18,352 nucleotides of DNA from JANWZL01 sp037445185. GTDB taxonomy: Bacteria > Pseudomonadota > Gammaproteobacteria > Burkholderiales > Thiobacillaceae. Positions 6,387 to 14,017 of this stretch are shown in pieces (the stretch's first letter is position 1; each line of letters begins with the position of its first letter). The position numbers were made by a program, and so were the translations under genes. The stretch is taken from NCBI GenBank assembly GCA_037445185.1, contig JBBIKZ010000044.1:1-18352 (forward strand). Reading direction: 5' to 3'. The notes below the pieces were generated by a model. That model was not told the DNA's origin. It was given only the letters and a program-made list of their open reading frames with translations, and made no database searches.

Positions 6387-9266
6387 CTACTGGCAGGCCT
6401 CGCATTCCTCGTAGCCAGCATCGCCGGGCTTGAGGGTGCAGGCCTTGCCGGCGATCTGCGGCTGGGCGAGGTCGACGCCCTGCACGGACGCGAGCTGGGT
6501 CGTGAAGCCGCCGCCGGTGGGCACGGCATTGAGCTCGCCGCCCTTGCCGGTGGACTTCTCGGCATGCGTGGCGCCCAGGGCGCGCAGGTAGTAGGTGGTC
6601 TTGAGGCCGCGCAGCCAGGCGAGCTTGTAGGTCTCGTCGAGCTTCTTGCCGGAGGCGCCCTGGAAGTAAAGGTTGAGGCTCTGCGCCTGGTCGATCCACT
6701 TCTGTCGCCGTGCCGCCGCCTCGATGAGCCATACCGGGTCGATCTCGAAGGCGGTGGCGTAGAGGCTTCTCAGTTCCACCGGGATGCGGTCGATGCGGGC
6801 GAGCGAGCCGTCGAAGTATTTGATGTCGCCCACCATCACCTCGTCCCACAGGTTCAGGCGCTTGAGGTCGCGCACCAGGTATTGGTTGACCACCGTGAAC
6901 TCGCCCGAGAGGTTGGATTTGACGAACAGGTTCTGGTAGGTCGGCTCGATCGAGGCCGACACCCCGACGATGTTGGCGATGGTGGCGGTGGGGGCGATGG
7001 CCAGACAGTTGGAGTTGCGCATGCCCACGCTCATGATGCGCTGCCGCAGGGCCGCCCAGTCGAGCCGCTCGGTGAGATCGGCCTCCAGGTAGCCGCCGCG
7101 CTCCTCGGCGAGCAGCTTGAGCGTATCCTGCGGCAGGATGCCCCGGGACCAGAGCGAGCCGTCGAAGGTGGAGTAGCGGCCGCGCTCCTCCGCGAGCTCC
7201 GTGCTGGCCCAGTAGGCATGGTAGGCCACCGCCTCCATGGCGCGGTCGGCGAACTCCACCGCCTCGGGCGAGGCGTAGGGGATGCGCATCCTGTGCAGGG
7301 CGTCCTGGAGGCCCATGATGCCCAACCCCACCGGACGGTGGCGAAGGTTGGAGTTGCGCGCCTTGCCCACCGCGTAGTAGTTGAGGTCGATGACGTTGTC
7401 GAGCATGCGCATCGCTACGCGGATGGTACGGGCGAGCTTGTCCATGTCCAGGCCGCCGTCCTTGAGGTGGTTCACCAGGTTGATGGAGCCGAGGTTGCAC
7501 ACGGCGATCTCGTTGTCGTTGGTGTGCAGGGTGATCTCGGTGCAGAGGTTGGAGGAGTGCACCACGCCCACATGCCGGTTGGTGTAGCGCACATTGCAGG
7601 CGTCTTTGAAGGTGATCCAGGGATGCCCCGTCTCGAACAGCATGGACAGCATCTTGCGCCACAGCTGCACGGCGGGGATGCGCTTGTAGAGCTTGATCTC
7701 GCCCCGGTCGGCGCGGGCTTCATGAGCGACATAGGCCTCCTCGAAGGCGCGGCCGTATTTGTCGTGCAGGTCCGGCACGTCCGAGGGCGAGAAGAGCGTC
7801 CATTCGCCGTTTTCCATCACCCGCTTCATGAACAGATCCGGCACCCAGTTGGCGGTGTTCATGTCGTGCGTGCGGCGGCGGTCGTCGCCGGTGTTCTTCC
7901 TCAGCTCCAGGAACTCCTCGATGTCCAGGTGCCAGGTCTCGAGATAGGCGCACACCGCACCCTTGCGCTTGCCGCCCTGGTTCACCGCCACGGCGGTGTC
8001 GTTGGCCACCTTGAGGAAGGGCACCACCCCCTGGCTCTTACCGTTGGTGCCCTTGATGTAGGCGCCCAGCGCCCGCACGCGCGTCCAGTCGTTGCCCAGG
8101 CCCCCGGCGTACTTCTGCAGCATGGCGTTTTCCTTGATGCCCTGGTAGATGCCGTCCAGGTCGTCGGGGATGGTGGTGAGGTAGCAGGACGACAGTTGCG
8201 AGTGGCGTGTGCCGGAATTGAACAGGGTGGGCGTGCTGGCCATGTAGTCGAAGCTGGAGAGCACCTCGTAGAACTCGATGGCGCGCGCCTCGCGGTCGAT
8301 CTCGTTGAGGGCGAGCCCCATCGCCACGCGCATGAAGAAGGCCTGCGGCAGCTCGATGCGGCGCTCGTTCACGTGCAGGAAATAGCGGTCGTACAGGGTC
8401 TGTAGCCCCAGATACTGGAACTGGTTGTCGCGCTCGGCGCGGAGCGCCTGGCCAAGCCGATCGAGATCGAACTGGGCAAGGCGCTCGTCGAGCAGCTCGG
8501 CGGCGATGCCTTGCTTGATGAATTGCGGGAAGTACTCGGCATAGCGGGTGGCCATCTCGGCCTGGGACACCTCCTCGCCGAGCACCTCGCGGCGGATGCT
8601 GTGGAGCAGTAGGCGGGCGGTGACGAGGCTATAGTCCGGATCCTTCTCGATCAGGGCGCGCGCCGAGAGGATCAGCGACTTCCTCACCTCGTCCATGGGC
8701 ACGCCGTCGTAGAGGTCGCGCAGGGTCTGCTGCAAGATGGCCTGCGGGTTGGTCTCCGGCAGCCCCGCGCAGGCAGCGGTGACCAGCGCGGCGAGCCGCT
8801 CGAGATCGAGCGGGCGGCGCTGCTCGTTCTCGGTGCAGGACAAGGCATGCTCCTGCACCTGCTGTTGCTTCTGCTTGGCGCGCTCTTCGGCGCGCTTTTC
8901 CCGATAGAGCACGTAGGCACGCGCCACCTCGTGCTCGCCGGAGCGCATGAGCGCCAGCTCGACCTGGTCCTGGATGTCCTCGATGTGGAAGGTGCCGCCC
9001 TCGGGTTGACGGCGCATCAGGGCGGCCACCACGTTTTGCGTGAGTCCCTCCACCAGCTCGCGGATGCGAGCACTGGCCGCGGCCTGCCCGCCGTGCACGG
9101 CGATGAAGGCCTTGGTCATCGCCACCGCGATCTTGTTCGGCTCGAAGCCCACCACCGCGCCGTTGCGGCGGATGACGCGGTAGTTGGCGTAAGGCGCGGG
9201 GGCGGCGGGTTCGCTGATGGGCAGGGCGGGGGCGGCGGTGGGCTGGAACTCGGTGGATAGCTGCAT
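6387..9266 (-). CDS. nrdA: Class Ia ribonucleotide reductase, alpha subunit
   Basis: A 959-residue catalytic subunit that reduces ribonucleotides to deoxyribonucleotides using the radical from NrdB. Active-site residues are visible: C361 (SSCYL), N573, C575 and E577 (NLCTE), and C590 (AVCNLGS). Y892-Y893 are the radical-transfer tyrosines. The C-terminal pair CEAC (C955, C958) is the swinging dithiol re-reduced by thioredoxin or glutaredoxin. It is longer than the 761-residue E. coli enzyme. An ATP-cone occupies about 29-120 (VIRRNGAVVGFEPNKI). A second region at about 152-228 aligns with the E. coli cone but lacks the nucleotide-binding KRDG motif. This two-cone arrangement is known from Pseudomonas. 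The start at 9266 has AGGAG (9275-9279) 8 bases upstream. NrdR boxes lie 61-108 bases upstream. A toxin-antitoxin pair separates it from nrdB. Confidence 0.96.
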   Translation of the reverse strand: MQLSTEFQPTAAPALPISEPAAPAPYANYRVIRRNGAVVGFEPNKIAVAMTKAFIAVHGGQAAASARIRELVEGLTQNVVAALMRRQPEGGTFHIEDIQDQVELALMRSGEHEVARAYVLYREKRAEERAKQKQQQVQEHALSCTENEQRRPLDLERLAALVTAACAGLPETNPQAILQQTLRDLYDGVPMDEVRKSLILSARALIEKDPDYSLVTARLLLHSIRREVLGEEVSQAEMATRYAEYFPQFIKQGIAAELLDERLAQFDLDRLGQALRAERDNQFQYLGLQTLYDRYFLHVNERRIELPQAFFMRVAMGLALNEIDREARAIEFYEVLSSFDYMASTPTLFNSGTRHSQLSSCYLTTIPDDLDGIYQGIKENAMLQKYAGGLGNDWTRVRALGAYIKGTNGKSQGVVPFLKVANDTAVAVNQGGKRKGAVCAYLETWHLDIEEFLELRKNTGDDRRRTHDMNTANWVPDLFMKRVMENGEWTLFSPSDVPDLHDKYGRAFEEAYVAHEARADRGEIKLYKRIPAVQLWRKMLSMLFETGHPWITFKDACNVRYTNRHVGVVHSSNLCTEITLHTNDNEIAVCNLGSINLVNHLKDGGLDMDKLARTIRVAMRMLDNVIDLNYYAVGKARNSNLRHRPVGLGIMGLQDALHRMRIPYASPEAVEFADRAMEAVAYHAYWASTELAEERGRYSTFDGSLWSRGILPQDTLKLLAEERGGYLEADLTERLDWAALRQRIMSVGMRNSNCLAIAPTATIANIVGVSASIEPTYQNLFVKSNLSGEFTVVNQYLVRDLKRLNLWDEVMVGDIKYFDGSLARIDRIPVELRSLYATAFEIDPVWLIEAAARRQKWIDQAQSLNLYFQGASGKKLDETYKLAWLRGLKTTYYLRALGATHAEKSTGKGGELNAVPTGGGFTTQLASVQGVDLAQPQIAGKACTLKPGDAGYEECEACQ

Positions 9267-9274
9267 GGACGGGT

Positions 9275-9279
9275 CTCCT
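9275..9279 (-). promoter_or_regulatory. nrdA ribosome binding site
   Basis: AGGAG on the minus strand, 8 bases before the ATG at 9266. It supports the chosen start. Confidence 0.75.
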
Positions 9280-9326
9280 GTCTATGTTTCGCGGCTCGGC
9301 ACAAGGCCAGACGGGTTTATCAGAAA

Positions 9327-9342
9327 ACACTAAATATAGTGC
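9327..9342 (-). promoter_or_regulatory. NrdR box, promoter-proximal copy
   Basis: The core CACTAAATATAGTG (9328-9341) is a near match to the NrdR consensus, which is roughly ACACTATATATAGTGT, with perfect 5-bp arms CACTA/TAGTG. Read on the minus strand it contains TATATT, which may be the -10 of the nrdA promoter, so bound NrdR would block transcription when dATP is high. The nrdR gene itself is not in the window. Confidence 0.85.
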
Positions 9343-9358
9343 TTTCCGTGTAAGGCCA

Positions 9359-9374
9359 GCGCTAATTCTAGTGC
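9359..9374 (-). promoter_or_regulatory. NrdR box, promoter-distal copy
   Basis: The core CGCTAATTCTAGTG (9360-9373) has arms CGCTA and TAGTG with one mismatch to symmetry. Its centre is 32 bp from that of the other box, three helical turns, which is the usual spacing for tandem NrdR boxes and strengthens both calls. Confidence 0.78.
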
Positions 9375-9473
9375 CCGTCCCGGAGGCGTCAACAGATTTT
9401 TTTCGTCCTCGGAAGGGCTTGGATTTCAAGGCGGTGACGTCGGATAAACGGGCATGAGGGTCCGGATTGCCGC

Positions 9474-9479
9474 TATGAT
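9474..9479 (+). promoter_or_regulatory. Candidate -10 element of the purU promoter
   Basis: TATGAT lies 37 bases before the purU start in the 250-base divergent region shared with nrdA. It differs from TATAAT at one base. No good -35 hexamer is found at 16-18 bases, so this is a weak call. Confidence 0.3.
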
Positions 9480-9516
9480 TCCCTTCCGAGTCTGAATCAC
9501 TAACCCCTGATCGCCG

Positions 9517-10371
9517 ATGCGCAACACCGCCGTCCTCCTCGTCGCCTGCCCGGACCGCAAGGGACTGGTGGCCGCCATCGCCAATTTCCTCTATCAGCAC
9601 GATGCCAACATCCTGCATGCCGACCAGCATCAGGACGGGGAGGCGGGGCTGTTCCTGATGCGCGTGGAGTGGGACCTGGCCGGCTTCAATCTGGGGCTGC
9701 ATCGCTTCGAGGCGGCCTTCGCGCCGGTGGCCTCGCAATACGACATGCGCTGGGAGTTGAAGCTATCGAGCGTGAAGCCGCGCATGGCGATCTTCGTCTC
9801 CAGGTTCGACCATTGTCTCGCCGACCTGCTCTACCGCTGGCATGCCGGCGAGCTCTATTGCGAGATCCCGCTCATCGTCAGCAACCATCCGGACACGCAC
9901 TGGCTGGCCGAGTCCTACCGGGTGCCGTTCCACCACATCCCGGTGCGCAAGGACAACAAGCCCGAGGTCGAGGCGGCGCAGCTCGCCCTGCTCAAGGCGC
10001 ACCACGTCGACTTCATCGTCCTCGCCCGTTACATGCAGGTGCTGTCGGCCGATTTCATCCGGCACTATCCCAACCACATCATCAACATCCACCACTCCTT
10101 CCTGCCCGCCTTCCACGGTGCCAAACCCTACCAGCGCGCCTACGAGCGCGGCGTGAAGCTGATCGGCGCCTCCAGCCACTATGTGACCGAGGTGCTCGAC
10201 GACGGCCCCATCATCGAGCAGGACGTGGTGCGCATCTCGCACCGCGACGACCTGCAGGACCTGGTGCGCAAGGGCGCCGACCTGGAGAAGGTGGTGCTCT
10301 CGCGTGCCGTGCGCTGGCACATTGACAACCGCATCCTGGTCTACGGCAACAAGACGGTGGTGTTCGACTGA
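9517..10371 (+). CDS. purU: Formyltetrahydrofolate deformylase
   Basis: A 284-residue enzyme that hydrolyses 10-formyltetrahydrofolate to formate and tetrahydrofolate. It balances one-carbon pools and supplies formate for purine synthesis. An N-terminal ACT domain (about 4-82, LLVACPDRKGLVAAIANFL) is followed by a formyltransferase-fold domain (about 88-270). Catalytic residues are N190 and H192 in NIIHHSFLP-type context (here NIHHSFLPAFHG) and D229 in DDGPIIEQD. KPYQRAYERGVKLIGASSHYV is the expected continuation. Length and motif order match PurU. The Shine-Dalgarno sequence before the ATG at 9517 is poor, but the ACT domain begins right at this start. It diverges from nrdA; a hairpin follows its stop. 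Confidence 0.95.
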   Translation: MRNTAVLLVACPDRKGLVAAIANFLYQHDANILHADQHQDGEAGLFLMRVEWDLAGFNLGLHRFEAAFAPVASQYDMRWELKLSSVKPRMAIFVSRFDHCLADLLYRWHAGELYCEIPLIVSNHPDTHWLAESYRVPFHHIPVRKDNKPEVEAAQLALLKAHHVDFIVLARYMQVLSADFIRHYPNHIINIHHSFLPAFHGAKPYQRAYERGVKLIGASSHYVTEVLDDGPIIEQDVVRISHRDDLQDLVRKGADLEKVVLSRAVRWHIDNRILVYGNKTVVFD

Positions 10372-10394
10372 CCCCTGGCGACCAGCCAGCGGGG
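10372..10394 (+). terminator. Hairpin immediately after purU
   Basis: CCCCTGGC pairs with GCCAG-C-GGGG around a 5-base loop, giving 8 bp with one bulged C, directly after the purU stop. No U-tract follows, so it may be a weak terminator or an mRNA 3'-end structure. Confidence 0.35.
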
Positions 10395-10420
10395 CGCCTA
10401 TGATGCTCTCAGAGAAATCC

Positions 10421-10427
10421 GAGGAGG
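10421..10427 (+). promoter_or_regulatory. Ribosome binding site for the GTG start at 10435
   Basis: GAGGAGG, a strong Shine-Dalgarno sequence 7 bases before a GTG start. It is followed by TCCTCC, so the motif is partly self-complementary. A TATGAT sequence at 10399-10404 could be the -10 of a local promoter, but no -35 is clear. Confidence 0.75.
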
Positions 10428-10434
10428 TCCTCCA

Positions 10435-11637
10435 GTGTCACCGCACGATCTGCTGACCCAGGCGGCGCACAGGACACGTGTGCCTTTCCGCATCGTCTTC
10501 GCCGATGGTAGCGATTTCGTCCATGGCGAGGGTGAGCCGGCCTTCACCCTGATCTTCCGCAACCGCAGGGCCAGCCTGCGCGCGCTGCTCTTCGGCCACG
10601 TCGGCCTGCTGGAGGCCTACTTCGCTGGCGACCTGGACGTGGAGGGCAGCCTGCAGATGGCCTTTCGCGCCGGCATGGACATGAACCTGGGCAAGCCCCC
10701 CTCGGGGTTGCTGAGGCTGCGCAACGCCTGGCACGAGTGGCGCCATTCCAACCGCTCGCGCGCCCGCGCCAAGGCCAATGCCCGCTTCCACTACGGCCTG
10801 GGCACAGAGTTTTATCGTGAGTGGCTGGACCGCGAGGCGATGATGTACACCTGCGCCTACTGGAAGGAGGGCACGGCGACGGTCGAAGAGGCGCAGCGCA
10901 ACAAGCTCGACCACGTGGCACGCAAGATCCGCTTGCAGCCCGGCGAGACCTTCGTCGACATCGGCTGCGGTTTCGGCGGCTTCCTGTTCCATGCCTGGGA
11001 GCGTTACGGGGCGCTGGGCACGGGTATCAACACCACCACCGAGCAGGTCGACTGGCTGCGCTCTGAGATCCAGCGCCGGGGCCTCGCAGACAAGCTGCAG
11101 GTCATCGAGGCGGACTTTCGCGACATCCCCGGCCAGTACGACAAGGTGGTGTCCATCGGCGTGCTGGAGCACGCCGGCCGCGACCAGCTCGAGGAAGTGG
11201 TGCGGGCGCACGCCCAGGCGTTAAAACCCAGCGGCCTGGGCATGCTGCACTTCATCGGCCATGTGGGCGTGTTCGACACCGAGTACTACATCCGCGAATA
11301 CATCTTCCCCGGCGGCTGGATCCCCAGCCTCTCCGAGACCCTGGCGGCCATGGACGCCTGCGGCCTGGAGATCCTGGACGTGGAAAACCTGCGCCGCCAC
11401 TACGCGCTCACCCTGGACGCCTGGACGAGCCGCTTCGACGCCAACTGGGCGCGTATTGAGGCCCTGGACCCGAAGCGCTTCGACGAGCGCTTCCGCCGCC
11501 AGTGGCGCACCTATCTGTGGTCCTGCGCCGAGATGTTCCGCTCGGTCAACAGCCGCACCCATCTCTTCCAGATCCTCTTCAGCCGCGGCAATGTGGGCTA
11601 TGACCACCCCATGAGCCGGGCCTACGTCTACCGATGA
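10435..11637 (+). CDS. Cyclopropane-fatty-acid-synthase-like SAM methyltransferase
   Basis: A 400-residue member of the Cfa family, which transfers a methyl group from S-adenosylmethionine to the double bond of unsaturated phospholipid acyl chains. The N-terminal domain (about 1-110) is followed by MYTCAYWKEG (137-146, holding the conserved Cys C140), the SAM motif VDIGCGFGGF (174-183), GVLEHAG (242-248), HFIGHVG (272-278) and REYIFPGGWIP (287-297). All are diagnostic for the family. The GTG start is fixed by the strong ribosome binding site. The stop overlaps the start of a DHCR24-like FAD oxidoreductase by 4 bases (ATGA). In actinobacteria a Cfa-like enzyme plus an FAD oxidoreductase (TmsB/TmsA) makes 10-methyl fatty acids through a methylene intermediate, so this gene may be a methylating homologue rather than a cyclopropane synthase. 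Confidence 0.92.
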   Translation: MSPHDLLTQAAHRTRVPFRIVFADGSDFVHGEGEPAFTLIFRNRRASLRALLFGHVGLLEAYFAGDLDVEGSLQMAFRAGMDMNLGKPPSGLLRLRNAWHEWRHSNRSRARAKANARFHYGLGTEFYREWLDREAMMYTCAYWKEGTATVEEAQRNKLDHVARKIRLQPGETFVDIGCGFGGFLFHAWERYGALGTGINTTTEQVDWLRSEIQRRGLADKLQVIEADFRDIPGQYDKVVSIGVLEHAGRDQLEEVVRAHAQALKPSGLGMLHFIGHVGVFDTEYYIREYIFPGGWIPSLSETLAAMDACGLEILDVENLRRHYALTLDAWTSRFDANWARIEALDPKRFDERFRRQWRTYLWSCAEMFRSVNSRTHLFQILFSRGNVGYDHPMSRAYVYR

Positions 11638-12953
11638 CGCACGCCGAGAAGCTCGCCCGCCTCGTCGCCGAAGTGCAGGGCGAGGGACCCCTGGGCCTGG
11701 CCAAGGACACCTCCAACCTCTTCCGCGACCGGGTCGCCACGCCCAAGCGCCGCCTGGACGTGCGCGCCTTCGACGAGGTGCTCGAGGTCGATGCCGCCGC
11801 CGGCTGGGTGGAGGCCGAGGGCATGGTGACCTACGAAAAGCTGGTCGACGCCTGCCTCGCGCACGGGGTGATGCCGGCGGTGGTGCCGGAACTCAAATCC
11901 ATCACCCTGGGCGGCGCCGCGGCCGGGGTGGGCATCGAGGCCTCCGCCTTCCGCTATGGCCTCGTGCACGAGACCCTGTTGGAGATCGAGGTCCTGCTCG
12001 CCGACGGCCGGGTGGTCACGGCCACGCCGGAGAACGAACACGCCGAGCTCTTCTTCGGTTTTCCCAACTCCTACGGCACCCTGGGCTATGCGCTACGGCT
12101 CAAGGCGCGGGCGGTGCCGGTGCAACCCTTCGTCCGCCTCACCCACACCCGGCATACCGACCCGCAGGCCCTGTTCGCCGATCTCGCGGTGCGCTGTGCG
12201 GGGGATGCCGACTTCGTCGACGGCGTGGTGTTCGGGGCGAACGAGGCGGTCATCAGCGAGGGGCGCTTCGTGCCGGAGGCGCCCTACGTGAGCGACTACA
12301 CCTTCGAGCGCATCTATTACAAGAGCCTGCGCGAGCGCGGCGAGGACTATCTTACGGTGCGCGACTACATTTGGCGCTGGGACACCGACTGGTTCTGGTG
12401 TTCCAAGAATCTCGGCATGCAAAACCCATTGCTGCGCCGCCTGGCCGGCCGCCGGCGGCTCAATTCCGTCTTCTACACGCGCCTGATGCGGCTCAACAGC
12501 CGCTGGCGGCTCACCCACCGGCTCGACCGCCTGTTGGGCTGGCAGCGCGAGTCGGTGATCCAGGACGTGGACATACCCATCCGGCACGCCCCGCAGTTCC
12601 TCGATTTCCTGCTCGCCGAGATCGGCATCCTGCCCGTGTGGCTGTGCCCGATCGGGCCGCAGGGGCGGCACTTCACGCTCTACCCCATGGACCCCGACAC
12701 CCTTTACGTCAATTTCGGCTTCTGGGACGTGGTGCGCCGGCGCCAGCCCTTCCCGCCCGGCCATCACAATCGGATCATCGAGGCCAAGGTCGCCGAGCTG
12801 GGCGGCATCAAGTCCCTGTATTCGGAGTCCTACTACCCGGAGGACGCGTTCTGGCGCATCTACGGGGGAGGGACCTACCGCCGGCTCAAGGCTTGCTATG
12901 ACCCGGCCGGGCGGCTGCCTGACCTCTACCAGAAATGCGTCCTGCGCCACTGA
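11634..12953 (+). CDS. DHCR24-like FAD-linked oxidoreductase
   Basis: A 439-residue FAD enzyme of the vanillyl-alcohol-oxidase/PCMH superfamily. The FAD-binding half includes AEGMVTYEKLVDA (61-73), PELKSITLGGAAAG (85-98), GIEASAFRYGL (100-110), LADGRVVTATP (122-132) and SYGTLGYAL (146-154). The same blocks in this order are found in human delta-24 sterol reductase and in bacterial acyl-chain reductases such as TmsA. The C-terminal half (about 210-435) is the substrate cap, rich in Trp, Tyr and Arg. Its ATG overlaps the methyltransferase stop by 4 bases, so the two products are probably made together and act in sequence on membrane lipids. A likely role is reduction of a methylene fatty acid to a methyl-branched one, with dehydrogenation toward a conjugated or furan-type precursor as an alternative. 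The function is inferred from family and context. Confidence 0.85.
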   Translation: MTHAEKLARLVAEVQGEGPLGLAKDTSNLFRDRVATPKRRLDVRAFDEVLEVDAAAGWVEAEGMVTYEKLVDACLAHGVMPAVVPELKSITLGGAAAGVGIEASAFRYGLVHETLLEIEVLLADGRVVTATPENEHAELFFGFPNSYGTLGYALRLKARAVPVQPFVRLTHTRHTDPQALFADLAVRCAGDADFVDGVVFGANEAVISEGRFVPEAPYVSDYTFERIYYKSLRERGEDYLTVRDYIWRWDTDWFWCSKNLGMQNPLLRRLAGRRRLNSVFYTRLMRLNSRWRLTHRLDRLLGWQRESVIQDVDIPIRHAPQFLDFLLAEIGILPVWLCPIGPQGRHFTLYPMDPDTLYVNFGFWDVVRRRQPFPPGHHNRIIEAKVAELGGIKSLYSESYYPEDAFWRIYGGGTYRRLKACYDPAGRLPDLYQKCVLRH

Positions 12954-13001
12954 CGGCTACCTGCCCCCTTAATGGTCATTGCCGTAGTAGTTTTGCAGGG
13001 C

Positions 13002-13025
13002 GGGGTGTGTCGGCCTCAACACCCC
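13002..13025 (+). terminator. Hairpin after the lipid-modification unit
   Basis: Perfect 7-bp inverted repeat GGGGTGT/ACACCCC with a 10-base loop, 49 bases past the FAD oxidoreductase stop. No T-run follows on either strand, so termination is possible but unproven. Confidence 0.3.
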
Positions 13026-13038
13026 CCACTGCCGCGGG

Positions 13039-13064
13039 CGGGAGAGGGGTTGGGGAGGTGAGGG
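13039..13064. repeat. Possible remnant of a REP-like intergenic repeat
   Basis: The purine-rich run GGGAGAGGGG-TTGGGGAGG-TGAGGG resembles one half of a widespread proteobacterial intergenic repeat family, whose full form pairs a GGGAGAGGGG arm with a CCCCTCTCCC arm. Only one arm is seen here. This is a resemblance from memory, not a search result. Confidence 0.3.
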
Positions 13065-13158
13065 CACCGTTTCAGGCCGGCACAGCGCCCACATGCATGG
13101 GATGGCCCGGCTATGAACGTTAGGTGCGGGGGACGCAAGCGAACTTCCTATCATTTTC

Positions 13159-13163
13159 GAGGA
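13159..13163 (+). promoter_or_regulatory. Ribosome binding site deciding the nitroreductase start
   Basis: GAGGA, 5 bases before the ATG at 13169. It favours that start over the in-frame ATG at 13124, whose extra 15 residues do not resemble the family. Confidence 0.65.
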
Positions 13164-13168
13164 AAACC

Positions 13169-13843
13169 ATGACGCAGTATTTGGACCGCTCCAAACTCAT
13201 CGAGGCCTTCCATTTCCGCCACGCCTGCAAGCGCTTCGACCCGGCGCGCAAGATCCCGCCGGAGGACTTCGACGCCATCCTGGAGGCAGCGCGGCTCTCA
13301 CCCAGCTCGTTCGGTTTCGAGCCCTGGCGTTTTCTCGTGCTACAAGATATGGCCTTGCGCGAGGCACTGCGTGTCGTGACCTGGGGCGGCCAAGGACAGT
13401 TGCCGAGCGCGAGCCATGTGGTGGCCATCCTCGCCCGCCGTGACCTGCGCTGGGACGGCGACTACCTTGGCCGCCACATGCGCGAGGTCAAGGGCCTGGA
13501 CGAGGCGGCCGTCGCCGCTCGGCGCGACCGCATCCGCGGCTTCCAGCAAAACGACTTCCGGCTCCTCGATCACCACGAGGGCCTGTTCGAGTGGGCCTGC
13601 CGCCAGACCTACATCGCGCTGGCCAATATGATGACCGTCGCCGCCCTGTTGGGCATCGACTCTTGCCCCATGGAAGGATTCAACCGGCGCGAGGCCGAAG
13701 TCATTCTTGGCCGGCACGGGCTCATCGATCGCAAGCTCTGGGGCCTGTCGGTGCTGGTCGCCTTCGGCTACCGGGTCGATCCTGCCCCTGCCAAGACCCG
13801 CTGGCCGAGAGATGCGGTGGTGCAATGGGTGGGAGCGGGCTGA
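13169..13843 (+). CDS. Nitroreductase-family NAD(P)H-dependent FMN oxidoreductase
   Basis: A 224-residue FMN flavoprotein of the nitroreductase (NfsB-like) family, which uses NAD(P)H to reduce quinones, nitro compounds or similar acceptors. The FMN-phosphate motif RHACKRFDP (18-26), the LSPSSFGFEPWRF block (43-55) and the segment QTYIALANMMTVAALLGIDSCPMEGFN in the second half line up with NfsB (RHSTKAFD; SPSSTNSQPWHF; GVAALGLDAVPIEGFD). Length is as expected. The start is set by the ribosome binding site. It stands alone between two operons and a GC-rich hairpin follows it. The natural substrate cannot be told from sequence. Confidence 0.93.
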   Translation: MTQYLDRSKLIEAFHFRHACKRFDPARKIPPEDFDAILEAARLSPSSFGFEPWRFLVLQDMALREALRVVTWGGQGQLPSASHVVAILARRDLRWDGDYLGRHMREVKGLDEAAVAARRDRIRGFQQNDFRLLDHHEGLFEWACRQTYIALANMMTVAALLGIDSCPMEGFNRREAEVILGRHGLIDRKLWGLSVLVAFGYRVDPAPAKTRWPRDAVVQWVGAG

Positions 13844-13847
13844 GGCC

Positions 13848-13863
13848 GGCGGGCCGCCCCGCC
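13848..13863 (+). terminator. Candidate terminator of the nitroreductase gene
   Basis: GGCGGG-CCGC-CCCGCC, a perfect 6-bp GC stem with a 4-base loop starting 5 bases past the stop codon. A T5 run lies at 13880-13884, 16 bases beyond the stem, so it is not a canonical intrinsic terminator. Confidence 0.4.
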
Positions 13864-13980
13864 TGAGGGCTCGAATCGGTTTTTATCTGGACGACGTCCG
13901 AAGCCGCATGGGTGACGAACCCCGCATCCCTACCTAAATCGTAACGACAACCCCACCGGCCCTAAGGCCAGTCCAGGCCA

Positions 13981-14017
13981 TGACCGACGGTTCCAGTCTG
14001 CGGCAGGCCATCGGTCA
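13981..14017. repeat. Inverted repeat in the gap before the iron operon
   Basis: TGACCGACGG (13981-13990) and CCATCGGTCA (14008-14017) pair at 9 of 10 positions, with an inner CTG-CGG-CAG hairpin in the 17-base loop. It may be a protein-binding site, a small RNA hairpin or part of a remnant. Nothing further can be said. Confidence 0.4.

Noticed and set aside
6564..8405. A 613-codon plus-strand open frame opposite nrdA
   Set aside because: It has the Val/Leu/His/Gly-rich composition of a shadow frame and no motifs, while nrdA is unmistakable on the other strand.
9267..9516. A cobalamin riboswitch controlling ribonucleotide reductase
   Set aside because: No B12-box or typical conserved core was seen on either strand. 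The enzyme is class Ia, and the region is explained by NrdR boxes and promoters.
13865..13885. A tRNA-like T-loop (CTCGAATC) after the nitroreductase gene
   Set aside because: No acceptor, D or anticodon stems fit around it.
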